From positions 1,736,001 to 1,800,000 of the forward strand of contig NZ_CP037933.1 of assembly GCF_004355225.1 (NCBI RefSeq): a stretch of 64,000 nt of DNA, written 5' to 3'. The notes below the pieces were generated by a model, which worked only from the letters and a program-made list of their open reading frames with translations, searched no databases and was not told the origin of the DNA. This document shows positions 8,249 through 16,586 of the stretch, piece by piece. The position numbers and the translations under genes are program-made. The stretch comes from Flavobacterium nackdongense. GTDB lineage: Bacteria > Bacteroidota > Bacteroidia > Flavobacteriales > Flavobacteriaceae. The number at the start of each line of letters is the position of its first letter. Position 1 is the first letter of the stretch.

Positions 8249-10879
8249 TTACTTCACAAAATCAATAGCTTTTGCCAAAGCTTCAGGAATTCCTGTCACA
8301 TTTTTTCCTCCTGCCGTAGCGAAAAATGGTTGACCTCCTCCTCCGCCTTGAATGAATTTACCCAATTCACGAACCACCTGCCCTGCGTTCAAATTTTTAT
8401 CGGCAACTAATTCTTTCGAAATATAGCAACTCAACATTGGTTTGTCTTCGGTGGTTGTGGCCAAAACTAGGAAAATATTGGCACCTAAAGTTCCCAGCTC
8501 ATACGCCAAATCTTTAGCTCCTTCCGGACTCAAATCGACTTGTTTTGCCAAGAATTGAATTCCATTAATTTCCTGTAATTCTTGAGCCAATTCGCCTTTC
8601 ATATTTTTGGCTTTGTCTTTCAACAGTCCTTCTAATTGTTTTTTCAATTTCGCATTGTCGTCTTGTAGCGATTGAACGGCTTTGATCACATCTTGAGGAT
8701 TTTTCAATGCATTCTTAACGGCTATCAAAGTGCTTTCTTGGTTTTCAAAATACGTTTGCACCGCATCGCTAGTAATCGCTTCGATACGACGAATTCCCGC
8801 TGCCACTGCACCTTCCGAAACAATTTTGAAATGCCAAATTTCGGCGGTATTCTTCACGTGAATTCCACCACACAACTCCATACTTTCACCAAATTTGATG
8901 GCGCGAACAGTGTCGCCATATTTTTCTCCAAACAAAGCCATTGCGCCTTCGTCTAAAGCTTGCTGGATAGGAATACTTCTTCTTTCGATCAAAGGCAATT
9001 GTTCTTGAATTCTTGCATTCACAAAATCTTCTACCTGACTTAATTCCTCGTCTGTCATTTTAGAAAAATGAGAAAAGTCGAAGCGCAGCGCTTTCGGATT
9101 AACCAAAGATCCTTTTTGCTCTACGTGAGTTCCCAAAACAGTCCGCAACGCTTGATGCATCAAGTGGGTCGCCGAGTGATTTGCAGCCGATTTGCGTCTT
9201 AAATCTGGGCCAACAATAACTTTGAAAATTTCGCTTAAATTCTCAGGCAATTCTTTGGCAAAATGAATGATCTGGTTGTTTTCCTTTTTGGTATCAATGA
9301 TATAAATCACATCTCCGTTGGCGGTTTCCAGCACTCCAACATCTCCAACCTGTCCTCCTCCTTCTGGATAAAATGGCGTCATATTGAACACCAATTGGTA
9401 AATTTCACCGTCTTTTACACTATCTACTTTTCTGTATTTGGTAATTTTAACTTTGGCTTCGGTATAATCGTAGCCTATAAATTCTTGCTCATCATCATCC
9501 GCTAAAATTTGCCAATCTCCCGCTTTTACTTTGGATGCTGCACGAGAACGTTCCTTTTGTTTTTGCAATTCGGCTTCGAAAGCGGTTTCATCTAAACTCA
9601 ATCCTTTTTCCGAAAGAATCAAAGCCGTCAGGTCGATTGGAAAACCATAAGTATCAAACAATTCGAAAGCTTTTTTTCCAGAAATAACGGTGTCATTTGA
9701 ATTGGTAATAATGTTTTCCAATAAAACCAAACCTTGATCCAAAGTTCTTAAAAAAGAATTTTCTTCTTCGCGAATCACGTTGCTGCAAAGTGTTTTTTGT
9801 GATTTTATTTCTGGGAATGAATCTCCCATTTGGTGACTCAATGTTTCGACCAATTTAAAAATAAAAGGTTCTTTGGTACCCAAAAACGTAAAACCGTAAC
9901 GAATGGCGCGACGCAAAATTCTACGAATCACATAACCTGCACCCGTATTCGAAGGCAACTGACCATCGGCAATAGCGAACGCTACAGCACGAACGTGATC
10001 GGCAATCACACGAATGGCAATATTTACTTTATCTTCTTGTTCATTGGAAGCCTTGATCGTGTATTTTGTTCCGGTGATTAACTCGATTTCTTTGATAAGC
10101 GGCGTGAAAACATCCGTATCATAATTCGATTGAACGCCTTGCAAAACCATACACAATCTTTCGAATCCCATTCCAGTATCGACGTGTTGTGCTGGTAATT
10201 TTTCTAACGAACCATCGGCTTTACGGTTGAATTCCATAAAAACGTTATTCCAAATCTCGACTACGTGAGGATGGTCATTGTTTACCAATGATTTTCCAGA
10301 AACCAATGCTTTTTCTTCGGCAGAACGAATGTCTACGTGAATTTCGGAACACGGGCCACAAGGTCCTTGATCACCCATTTCCCAGAAATTGTCTTTTTTG
10401 TTTCCTAGAATTATACGGTCTTCATCGATTAAGGTTTTCCAAATATCATAGGCTTCTTGGTCGAAAGGCACGTTTTCGTCTGCATTTCCTTCAAAAACGG
10501 AAACGTATAAAATGTCTTTTGGTATTTTATAGACTTCGGTCAACAATTCCCAAGCCCAGTTGATGGCTTCTTTTTTGAAATAATCGCCAAAGGACCAGTT
10601 GCCCAACATTTCGAACATCGTATGGTGGTAAGTGTCAATTCCAACTTCCTCCAAATCATTATGCTTTCCTGAAACGCGAAGACATTTTTGCGTATCGGCA
10701 ATTCTTTTGCTTTTCGGTGTTCCGTTGCCAAGGAAATATTCCTTGAACTGTGCCATTCCCGAGTTGTTGAACATCAGGGTTGGATCATTTTTAAGCACTA
10801 TCGGAGCTGAAGGAACGATTAAGTGTCCTTTGCTTTCGAAAAAATCTAGAAATTGTTTGCGTACGTCTTGTGATTTCAT
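8249..10879 (-). CDS. alaS: alanyl-tRNA synthetase
   Basis: Charges tRNA-Ala with alanine in the cytoplasm; 876 aa, the normal full length. The class II catalytic core is at the N-terminus ([19 protein letters not shown], then [15 protein letters not shown], and the [20 protein letters not shown] block). The editing domain has the zinc motif HSATHL (about residues 570-575) and the distal CGGIHVKNT. The C-terminal DHHA1 domain ends in a Gly-rich [15 protein letters not shown]. No anomalies are visible. It faces the M23 peptidase gene divergently across about 390 bp, an arrangement I recall as common in Flavobacteria, and is convergent with the small exported gene downstream. Confidence 0.98.
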   Translation of the reverse strand: MKSQDVRKQFLDFFESKGHLIVPSAPIVLKNDPTLMFNNSGMAQFKEYFLGNGTPKSKRIADTQKCLRVSGKHNDLEEVGIDTYHHTMFEMLGNWSFGDYFKKEAINWAWELLTEVYKIPKDILYVSVFEGNADENVPFDQEAYDIWKTLIDEDRIILGNKKDNFWEMGDQGPCGPCSEIHVDIRSAEEKALVSGKSLVNNDHPHVVEIWNNVFMEFNRKADGSLEKLPAQHVDTGMGFERLCMVLQGVQSNYDTDVFTPLIKEIELITGTKYTIKASNEQEDKVNIAIRVIADHVRAVAFAIADGQLPSNTGAGYVIRRILRRAIRYGFTFLGTKEPFIFKLVETLSHQMGDSFPEIKSQKTLCSNVIREEENSFLRTLDQGLVLLENIITNSNDTVISGKKAFELFDTYGFPIDLTALILSEKGLSLDETAFEAELQKQKERSRAASKVKAGDWQILADDDEQEFIGYDYTEAKVKITKYRKVDSVKDGEIYQLVFNMTPFYPEGGGQVGDVGVLETANGDVIYIIDTKKENNQIIHFAKELPENLSEIFKVIVGPDLRRKSAANHSATHLMHQALRTVLGTHVEQKGSLVNPKALRFDFSHFSKMTDEELSQVEDFVNARIQEQLPLIERRSIPIQQALDEGAMALFGEKYGDTVRAIKFGESMELCGGIHVKNTAEIWHFKIVSEGAVAAGIRRIEAITSDAVQTYFENQESTLIAVKNALKNPQDVIKAVQSLQDDNAKLKKQLEGLLKDKAKNMKGELAQELQEINGIQFLAKQVDLSPEGAKDLAYELGTLGANIFLVLATTTEDKPMLSCYISKELVADKNLNAGQVVRELGKFIQGGGGGQPFFATAGGKNVTGIPEALAKAIDFVK

Positions 10880-10885
10880 AATATC

Positions 10886-10911
10886 ATTGCGAGGAATGAA
10901 GCAATCTCATC
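10886..10911. repeat. dispersed palindromic repeat (ATTGCGAGGAATGAAGCAAT type)
   Basis: ATTGC and GCAAT arms flank a purine-rich core. The sequence belongs to a type I remember as recurring in many bacterial genomes. It starts seven bases upstream of the alaS start codon, so it would lie in the mRNA leader. Confidence 0.5.
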
Positions 10912-11137
10912 CTCATTTTTTAGTTATTTGCCACTAATGCTTTAAGGCACAGAGTTTTTTATTTGTCTTTTTGTCATTTTGCCCCAGATAATAGTGGAAA
11001 GCTTCGAAGTTTTGAAATCTATTTTTTCTTGAGATGGCAGAGCGACCAAAGGAAGCTCCTGCTGGCTCATTAGAAAAAAAGATTTTCAAGACGAGAACTT
11101 GCAACGAATAGCTGGAAAAGGCACGAAAAAAAGTTTG

Positions 11138-11166
11138 CAGTTGGCAGATTTCAGTTGGCAGATTTT
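11138..11166 (-). repeat. two-unit 14-bp repeat (AATCTGC CAACTGA)
   Basis: Read on the minus strand, AATCTGC alternates with CAACTGA/CAACTGC. This is a two-heptamer variant of the AATCTNN arrays elsewhere in the window. Confidence 0.6.
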
Positions 11167-11270
11167 GGCCTTTTGATAAAATTATGCAAAAAGACGAGAA
11201 AAACCTGAAACATTTATTAAATTTGTTCGACTAACTTTTTTCGATGTGCAAAAATAGGGTATTTTAAAAT

Positions 11271-12248
11271 ATGGCGAAAGTAAAATATTATTACGATTCC
11301 GAAAATCTAGCCTATAGAAAGATTATTACTAAAACGAGAAAGAAAATTGGCGTTGTTTTTTTGTTTTTAGTGGCCTCGGCCTTGTTTGGTTTTTTAAGTG
11401 TAGTGTTTTTGCTGAATACTCCATATTTTGAAACCCCGAAAAACAGAATTCAGGCGAGAGAACTTGAAAATTTGAAAATTCGTTATGCCATTTTGAATAA
11501 AAAAATAGATCAAATTGAAAATGTAATTGACCAAATCGAGGATCGCGACAACAATTTGTATCGGGTCTATTTTAACGCTTCGCCTATCGCGCTCGAGGAA
11601 CGTAAATCAGGTTATAAGGGAGCGAATCGCTATAAGGAATTAGAAGGATTTGACAATTCAAAATTGGTGATGTACACTACCAAAAGAATCGATGTCCTTC
11701 AAAAAGAGCTTGCTATTCAGTCGAAATCGTTGGATGAAATTTTGAAAATGGCCAAAGCAAAAGATAAATTATTGGCTGCGATTCCTGCAATTCAGCCAGT
11801 GAAAAATGAAAATTTGAAAAGTATGGTTTCTGGTTTTGGATATCGAACAGATCCTTTTACCAAGGCTAGAAAAATGCACGAGGGAATGGATTTTACAGCC
11901 AAAACAGGAACACCAATATTTGCCACAGGTGATGGAGTTGTAGAAAGAGCCGATAACACCGCTTCGGGATTTGGCAATCACATCGTAATTCGACACGGAT
12001 TTGGATATGAAACTTTATATGCGCACCTTAGCAAATACAAATGTAGAGCGGGTCAACGTATTCAGCGAGGTGACATTATAGGTTATGTAGGAAGCACAGG
12101 AAGGTCAGAAGGGCCTCATTTGCATTATGAAGTGCACAAAAATGGGAAAGTAGTGAATCCGTTGAACTTTTATTACGGCAATATTTCGGCGGTGGAATAT
12201 GTTGCTATTGCACAATTAGCCGATCAGGAAAATCAGTCGTTTGACTAG
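11271..12248 (+). CDS. M23 family metallopeptidase, membrane anchored
   Basis: A probable zinc-dependent endopeptidase of peptidoglycan cross-links acting in the periplasm; 325 aa. One N-terminal transmembrane segment (about residues 28-49) is followed by a coiled-coil stretch (about 60-95, LENLKIRYAILNKKIDQIEN). The LytM domain covers about 185-300. The zinc and active-site pattern is complete: HEGMD (His203, Asp207), YAHL, and HLHYE (His283, His285), so it should be catalytically competent rather than a degenerate EnvC/NlpD-like activator. A MerR-type regulator gene follows 95 bp downstream in the same direction. Confidence 0.92.
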   Translation: MAKVKYYYDSENLAYRKIITKTRKKIGVVFLFLVASALFGFLSVVFLLNTPYFETPKNRIQARELENLKIRYAILNKKIDQIENVIDQIEDRDNNLYRVYFNASPIALEERKSGYKGANRYKELEGFDNSKLVMYTTKRIDVLQKELAIQSKSLDEILKMAKAKDKLLAAIPAIQPVKNENLKSMVSGFGYRTDPFTKARKMHEGMDFTAKTGTPIFATGDGVVERADNTASGFGNHIVIRHGFGYETLYAHLSKYKCRAGQRIQRGDIIGYVGSTGRSEGPHLHYEVHKNGKVVNPLNFYYGNISAVEYVAIAQLADQENQSFD

Positions 12249-12257
12249 TAAAAGCTG

Positions 12258-12310
12258 GGAGAGGGAAGTTTGAAGAGGGAAGTTTGAAGAGGGAAGTTTG
12301 AAGAGGGAGG
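12258..12310 (+). repeat. 14-bp tandem repeat between M23 and merR
   Basis: About 3.5 copies of the unit GAGGGAAGTTTGAA, nearly perfect, filling most of the gap between the M23 peptidase stop and the MerR gene. The role is unknown; the copy number is likely variable. Confidence 0.8.
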
Positions 12311-12343
12311 AATTTACAAAAATAATTGAACTAAATCATAGAT

Positions 12344-12676
12344 ATGCACATAGAGTTATCCAAAGACAAAAGATATTACAGCATTGGGGAATTGGCTAAA
12401 GCCTTTGATGTCAATGCTTCACTTATTCGCTTTTGGGATAGTGAATTTGACATCCTGAAACCCAAGAAAAATGCCAAAGGCAACCGGATGTTTACACCCG
12501 AAGATGTGAAAAATCTGCAATTGATATATCATTTGGTGAAAGAAAGAGGCTTCACGCTCGAAGGTGCCAGAACACATTTGAAAGAAGGACAAAAGAAAAC
12601 ATTGGACAAGTTTGACATTATCAGCAAACTGGAAAGCATAAAAGTACAGTTGACGAATATCAAGAATGAACTATAG
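12344..12676 (+). CDS. MerR family transcriptional regulator
   Basis: A 110-aa DNA-binding protein with the MerR winged helix-turn-helix at about residues 10-80 (YYSIGELAKAFDVNASLIRFWD, then RMFTPEDVKNLQLI). It is followed by a short helix (KTLDKFDIISKLESIKVQL) for dimerisation. There is no cysteine and no long effector domain, so a metal sensor is unlikely. Such short MerR proteins sit next to the M23 peptidase in many flavobacteria as I recall them; the target is unknown. Its stop codon runs directly into a heptamer array. Confidence 0.85.
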   Translation: MHIELSKDKRYYSIGELAKAFDVNASLIRFWDSEFDILKPKKNAKGNRMFTPEDVKNLQLIYHLVKERGFTLEGARTHLKEGQKKTLDKFDIISKLESIKVQLTNIKNEL

Positions 12677-12724
12677 ATTTTTGATTGCAGATTTTTGATT
12701 GCAGATTTTTGATTGCAGATTTTA
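12675..12724 (-). repeat. seven-unit heptamer array (AATCTGC / AATCAAA)
   Basis: On the minus strand AATCTGC and AATCAAA alternate three times, giving a 14-bp period. The array begins at the last two bases of the merR stop codon. Confidence 0.85.
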
Positions 12725-12763
12725 AAAACAGAAAATAAATACTAAACTTTAAATTAAACAAAA

Positions 12764-13357
12764 ATGGATTTTAAAAAATTTTTACCTTGGATTATTGGAG
12801 CAGTCGTGATTTTCGGAATTTATGGCTGGGTTAAAGGAATAAACAACACTGCAGTGACTTTAGATCAAACTGTAGAACAATCTTGGGGTGACGTACAAAC
12901 GTCTTACCAAAGAAGAAATGACCTTATAGGCAACTTGGTAAATACCGTAAAAGGAGCTGCTGATTTCGAGAAAGGAACTTTGACAGCCGTAATCGAGGCT
13001 AGAGCAAAAGCTACATCAGTAACTGTGGATCCAAAAAATATTACACCGGAGCAATTGGCACAATTTAACCAAGCACAAAGTGGTGTAAGTAGTTCATTAT
13101 CTAAATTATTATTAACTGTTGAAGCCTATCCAGAATTGAAAGCCAATGCGAATTTCTTGAAACTACAAGACGAATTGGCAAGTACAGAGAATCAAATTCT
13201 AACAGCTAGAACGCGTTTTAACGAAGCGGTTAAACCGTATAACACGCATATTAAAACCTTTCCAAATTCATTGTTCGCAGGGATTTTTGGATTTAAAGAA
13301 AAAGCTTATTTTCAAGCAGTTGCAGGAGCTGAAAAACCAGTTGAAGTAAAATTCTAA
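12764..13357 (+). CDS. lemA: LemA family protein
   Basis: A 197-aa membrane-anchored protein with one N-terminal transmembrane helix (LPWIIGAVVIFGIYGWV, about residues 7-24) and an antiparallel helical body. The diagnostic block is QSWGDVQTSYQRRNDLIGNLVNTVKG, with a second at NQILTARTRFNEAVKPYNTHIKTFPNSLFA. The molecular function of LemA is not settled. It is frequently encoded beside TPM-domain proteins, as here with two such genes immediately downstream, and probably acts with them at the cell envelope. Confidence 0.93.
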   Translation: MDFKKFLPWIIGAVVIFGIYGWVKGINNTAVTLDQTVEQSWGDVQTSYQRRNDLIGNLVNTVKGAADFEKGTLTAVIEARAKATSVTVDPKNITPEQLAQFNQAQSGVSSSLSKLLLTVEAYPELKANANFLKLQDELASTENQILTARTRFNEAVKPYNTHIKTFPNSLFAGIFGFKEKAYFQAVAGAEKPVEVKF

Positions 13358-13450
13358 AAACGATTTCAGATTTTCGATTAACGATTTTTGATTTTAGAGG
13401 TTTTAATTCTGTAATCAAAAATCGTTTATCTTCATTCAAAAATTTCACCA

Positions 13451-13888
13451 ATGTCAAAAGTAGAAGATTTTTTAACCAAAGAAGAAGAACAAGCGATTGT
13501 TGAAGCTATCCGTATGGCTGAAAAAGAAACTTCTGGCGAAATTCGAGTTCATATAGAAAAAACAACTTCCAAAGCTCATTATGACCGAGCTTTGGAAGTT
13601 TTTCACGATTTAGGAATGGATGCCACCGAACTCAAAAATGGGGTTTTGATTTATGTTGCCGTAGAAGATCATCAATTTGTAATTTGTGGTGACAAAGGCA
13701 TCAACGAAGTTGTTCCTGCCGATTTCTGGGATTGTACCAAAGATGTTATGGCGACCCAATTCAAGTCTGGAAACTTCAAGCAAGGATTAATAGACGGAAT
13801 CACAAGAGCTGGTGAAAAATTGCAACACTACTTCCCTTATCACGAAAGTGACACGAATGAATTATCAAACGAAATATCTAAAGGTTAA
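13451..13888 (+). CDS. TPM domain protein, cytoplasmic type
   Basis: A 145-aa protein comprising a TPM/Psb32 domain without signal peptide or membrane helix (EEEQAIVEAIRMAEKETSGEIRVHIEK, then LKNGVLIYVAVEDHQFVICGDKGI). The family pattern of a beta-alpha fold with acidic residues is present. It is separated by only three nucleotides from the next TPM gene, and together with lemA forms an apparent operon. The precise role is unknown; envelope maintenance is an inference from the gene context. Confidence 0.85.
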   Translation: MSKVEDFLTKEEEQAIVEAIRMAEKETSGEIRVHIEKTTSKAHYDRALEVFHDLGMDATELKNGVLIYVAVEDHQFVICGDKGINEVVPADFWDCTKDVMATQFKSGNFKQGLIDGITRAGEKLQHYFPYHESDTNELSNEISKG

Positions 13889-13891
13889 AAA

Positions 13892-14728
13892 ATGAAAAAT
13901 TCCAAAAATATAATTCCAAATTCTACAGGGATTTTTCCGTTTACCTTTTTTTTACTTGGTTTTTTTACTTTCACTGTCAGTTTTGCACAATTTACAATTC
14001 CAGAAAAACCTAGTTTTCAAACTTCGGTTTATGATTATGCCAAGGTGCTAAGTGCAGATGAAAAAGCACAATTAGAAGAAAAACTCATTCGCTATTCTGA
14101 TTCGACAACGACTCAAATTGTAGTCATTACCATCGAAAGTCTGAAAGGCGAAGATGTAAGTCTTTTAGCCACAAAATGGGGACAAACTTGGGGGATTGGC
14201 GGAACAGAAAAAGACGATAACGGCGTCGTTATTTTATTGGCAAAAGCCGAAAGAAAAATTGCCATCAACCCTGGCTATGGATTGGAAGACCGACTGACAG
14301 CTGGTATTGGCGGTGAAATAATCAGAAACATTATCATTCCTGAATTTAAAGCCGGAAGTTATTACAGAGGTTTAGACAAAGGTGCCGATGCGCTGTTTGA
14401 TGTTTTCAAAGGCAAATACAAAGGCGAGAGAAAACAAAATAAAAACAAAAATTTTCCAATTTTACCACTGATTATCATTGTGGTAATTATTCTCGTTCTT
14501 GCTTCCAAAAATAAAAGAGGCGGAGGAGGAAATTCAGGAAATTCTGGCGGTGGCGGACCAAGTTTGCTAGATGTCATTATTTTAAGTAATTTGGGTCGTG
14601 GCGGATTTGGCGGCGGTTCCGGCGGATTTGGCGGAGGCTCTTCTGGAGGAGGATTTGGTGGTGGCGGCTTTGGAGGCGGTTTCGGCGGAGGAGGATTTTC
14701 TGGCGGTGGAAGCAGCGGAAGTTGGTAG
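13892..14728 (+). CDS. TPM domain protein with glycine-rich tail (YgcG type)
   Basis: A 278-aa membrane protein. A signal/anchor helix (residues about 15-33, ending SFAQ) leads to a TPM domain at about 45-165 (YDYAKVLSADEKAQLEEKL, VVITIESLKGEDVS, KAERKIAINPGYGLEDRLT). A transmembrane helix follows at about 188-205 (FPILPLIIIVVIILVLA). The tail from about residue 210 is dominated by GGGFGG repeats and ends in GGGSSGSW. This layout is that of YgcG-like proteins. The Gly-rich end may be cytoplasmic or disordered. It is the last gene of the lemA-TPM-TPM group. Confidence 0.9.
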   Translation: MKNSKNIIPNSTGIFPFTFFLLGFFTFTVSFAQFTIPEKPSFQTSVYDYAKVLSADEKAQLEEKLIRYSDSTTTQIVVITIESLKGEDVSLLATKWGQTWGIGGTEKDDNGVVILLAKAERKIAINPGYGLEDRLTAGIGGEIIRNIIIPEFKAGSYYRGLDKGADALFDVFKGKYKGERKQNKNKNFPILPLIIIVVIILVLASKNKRGGGGNSGNSGGGGPSLLDVIILSNLGRGGFGGGSGGFGGGSSGGGFGGGGFGGGFGGGGFSGGGSSGSW

Positions 14729-14802
14729 AATTAAGTAATCGGTATTCGGTCCCGAGGCTTCGGGATTAGTATTCAGTCTATAAACCATCCTATTTAAAAT
14801 TA

Positions 14803-15216
14803 ATGCTATCACAAAAAACAAAATATGCGCTTAAAGCTTTGCTATTTTTAGCCCAGCAAGAGGAAGGTTATATTGCCCGAACTGTTGAAATTGCTGAAGC
14901 TGCCAATATTCCCAAAAAGTTTTTGGAACAAATCTTATTGGAGCTTAAAAGGGGGCATTTTGTGAGTAGCAAACAAGGAAAATTAGGCGGTTACTATCTC
15001 ATAAAATCCAAAAACACCATCACACTGGCGGATATTCATCGCTTATTTGATGGTGCAATTGCGCTTCTTCCTTGTGCTTCCTTAAATTTTTACGAGCCTT
15101 GTTTGGACTGCAAAACCGAGTCGGAATGCCTATTAAGACTAGGATTTATTGCCGTTCGAGAAAAGACCTTGGCCGCGATGGAAAGTATTACCATTGCTTC
15201 TTTGATTAATAAATAA
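14803..15216 (+). CDS. Rrf2 family transcriptional regulator
   Basis: A 137-aa winged-helix regulator (LSQKTKYALKALLFLAQQEE, then ANIPKKFLEQILLELKRGHFVSSKQGKLGGY). Three cysteines stand in C-x7-C-x2-C-x5-C order (PCASLNFYEPCLDCKTESEC), four residues in all. These resemble the Fe-S cluster ligands of IscR/NsrR-type members, so it may sense redox, NO or iron-sulfur status. It lies alone between the TPM operon and the DUF2490 gene; its targets are not known. Confidence 0.88.
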   Translation: MLSQKTKYALKALLFLAQQEEGYIARTVEIAEAANIPKKFLEQILLELKRGHFVSSKQGKLGGYYLIKSKNTITLADIHRLFDGAIALLPCASLNFYEPCLDCKTESECLLRLGFIAVREKTLAAMESITIASLINK

Positions 15217-15256
15217 AAAATATTTTTAAACTCTACCATTTTTATAGAATTAATTA

Positions 15257-15264
15257 TATATTTG
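15257..15264 (+). promoter_or_regulatory. candidate -7 element for the DUF2490 gene
   Basis: TATATTTG matches TAnnTTTG and lies 18 nt before the start codon at 15282, giving a very short leader. No clear -33 TTTG is visible at the right distance. Confidence 0.4.
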
Positions 15265-15281
15265 CCGTCAAATTTAAAAAA

Positions 15282-16010
15282 ATGAGGCATTTAAGAATTT
15301 ATTATTTAGTATTTATTTGTTTTACTTTACATGCCCAAACCGAAAAAAATGTAGATCACCAAAGTTTGCTTTGGACCCGATATTACAATATTTTGACCTT
15401 AAACGACAAATGGACTGTACATTCTGAATTTGACAATCGTATCTTTTTAAACCCAGTCAAAGAAAACCTATATGAGTTTCGAATTCAAGGGCGGTTTAAA
15501 ATGAATCCTGAAATTGAACTAGGAGCGGGATTTGCCTATTTTTCTACCGCTACTCAAGATCCCGAGATCCAACCTGACTTTAATCTGCCTGAATACCGTG
15601 GTCAACAAGATTTGATTTGGAAGCAAGAGTTTAAGAACTTTAGTTTGCAACAACGTTTTCAGGTGGAAGAACGATTTTTTCAAAATGCAAATAAGGAGGA
15701 ATTACTGCCAGGAACGACTTTTTTTTGGAGATTTAGATATCGAATTCAAGGAGATTATACTTTTTGGAAAAAAGAACATCAATTTCTTAAAGCCATTATT
15801 TATGACGAACTAATGATCAATGGCGGAAAAAATATAATAAAAAATACCTTTGACCAAAACCGAATTTATGCTGCCTTACATTATGGTGTTAACAAAAATA
15901 TCGCCATTGAATTGGGTTATTTAAAGAGTTTTCAACAACGTGCCAGCGGCGTTGATTATTTTGACCGGGACATCATTCGCTTTACATTTTTTCACAAAAT
16001 TTATCTGTAA
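15282..16010 (+). CDS. DUF2490 outer-membrane beta-barrel-like protein
   Basis: A 242-aa exported protein with a signal peptide ending LHAQ (residues 1-19). The body alternates polar and aromatic residues as in small outer-membrane barrels (WTRYYNILTLNDKWTVHSEFDNRIF, then FFWRFRYRIQGDYTFW) and ends in a terminal beta strand with aromatic residues, IIRFTFFHKIYL. This matches the DUF2490 family. Its role is unknown; some relatives are surmised to be porins or lipid-handling proteins, but nothing here decides it. Confidence 0.82.
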   Translation: MRHLRIYYLVFICFTLHAQTEKNVDHQSLLWTRYYNILTLNDKWTVHSEFDNRIFLNPVKENLYEFRIQGRFKMNPEIELGAGFAYFSTATQDPEIQPDFNLPEYRGQQDLIWKQEFKNFSLQQRFQVEERFFQNANKEELLPGTTFFWRFRYRIQGDYTFWKKEHQFLKAIIYDELMINGGKNIIKNTFDQNRIYAALHYGVNKNIAIELGYLKSFQQRASGVDYFDRDIIRFTFFHKIYL

Positions 16011-16020
16011 AAGACAGCCT

Positions 16021-16059
16021 AAAAAAAGTCCCTTCTTACAATATAAGTTGGGACTTTTC
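16021..16059. terminator. terminator between convergent genes
   Basis: AAAAGTCCC and GGGACTTTT arms about 17 nt apart with A/T runs, between the DUF2490 gene (plus) and the small exported gene (minus). Confidence 0.7.
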
Positions 16060-16081
16060 AGCAAAATTAAAAAAGGTTTCT

Positions 16082-16525
16082 TTATTCTCCCGCTTTTTGT
16101 TTTTGCAGGTCCTGCATTTTTGCTTTTCCAGCTTCTTGCATTGCTTGGTATTTTACAAATTGATCTGGAGTCAATATGGCTTTAATCTTGTTGTCGGTTG
16201 CTTCTTTATCTGCCATACGTTTTTTTCTCATCTCCTTTTTATCCGCATCTGAAAGCTCAACATTATTCTCTTTATTGGCTTTCATTTGAGCTCGCATTGC
16301 GTCCATTTTCACACTTTGCTCTGCAATAATCGGTTTGATTTGCGCTTGTTGTTTCGCATCTAAATTCAATTCGGTAGTCATTTTAGCCAACATAGCTTCG
16401 TTTCTTTGCTCGGGAGATTTCATTTCTTTCGAACCTTTTTCTTTTTTGTTTTTAGGAGCATTTGCTTCTTGCGAATAATTAGAAACTCCAACTAGTAGTA
16501 GTACTGCAATAAATAAATTTTTCAT
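16082..16525 (-). CDS. small exported helical protein, DUF4890/Spy-like
   Basis: A 147-aa exported protein with a signal peptide ending NYSQ (residues 1-19) and a highly charged helical body. Two LTPDQ-type turns (LNLDAKQQAQIKPIIAEQSVKMDAMRAQMK and ILTPDQFVKYQAM) resemble the LTXXQ pattern of Spy/CpxP periplasmic proteins and of the DUF4890 proteins of Bacteroidetes. A periplasmic chaperone or stress role is inferred from that pattern only. It follows no operon; the barrel gene on its right is on the same strand. Confidence 0.7.
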   Translation of the reverse strand: MKNLFIAVLLLVGVSNYSQEANAPKNKKEKGSKEMKSPEQRNEAMLAKMTTELNLDAKQQAQIKPIIAEQSVKMDAMRAQMKANKENNVELSDADKKEMRKKRMADKEATDNKIKAILTPDQFVKYQAMQEAGKAKMQDLQKQKAGE

Positions 16526-16586
16526 TTTATGTTTTTTTTAAGTTATACTTTTTAGACACTGCAATTAAAAAATGGTTTAATTGAGA

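Larger units (their letters stand above)
10880..11270. other. divergent intergenic region with repeat fragments
   Basis: No convincing gene is present in this 391-bp gap between alaS and the M23 peptidase. It holds an interrupted palindrome ATTGC(10 nt)GCAAT at 10886-10905 in the alaS leader, two 14-bp repeats at 11138-11166, and a possible -7 box TAAATTTG at 11218-11225 for the peptidase gene. Confidence 0.6.

Noticed and set aside
12675-12724. Possible CRISPR array
   Set aside because: The units are 7 or 14 bp, contiguous, with no unique spacers and no cas genes nearby.
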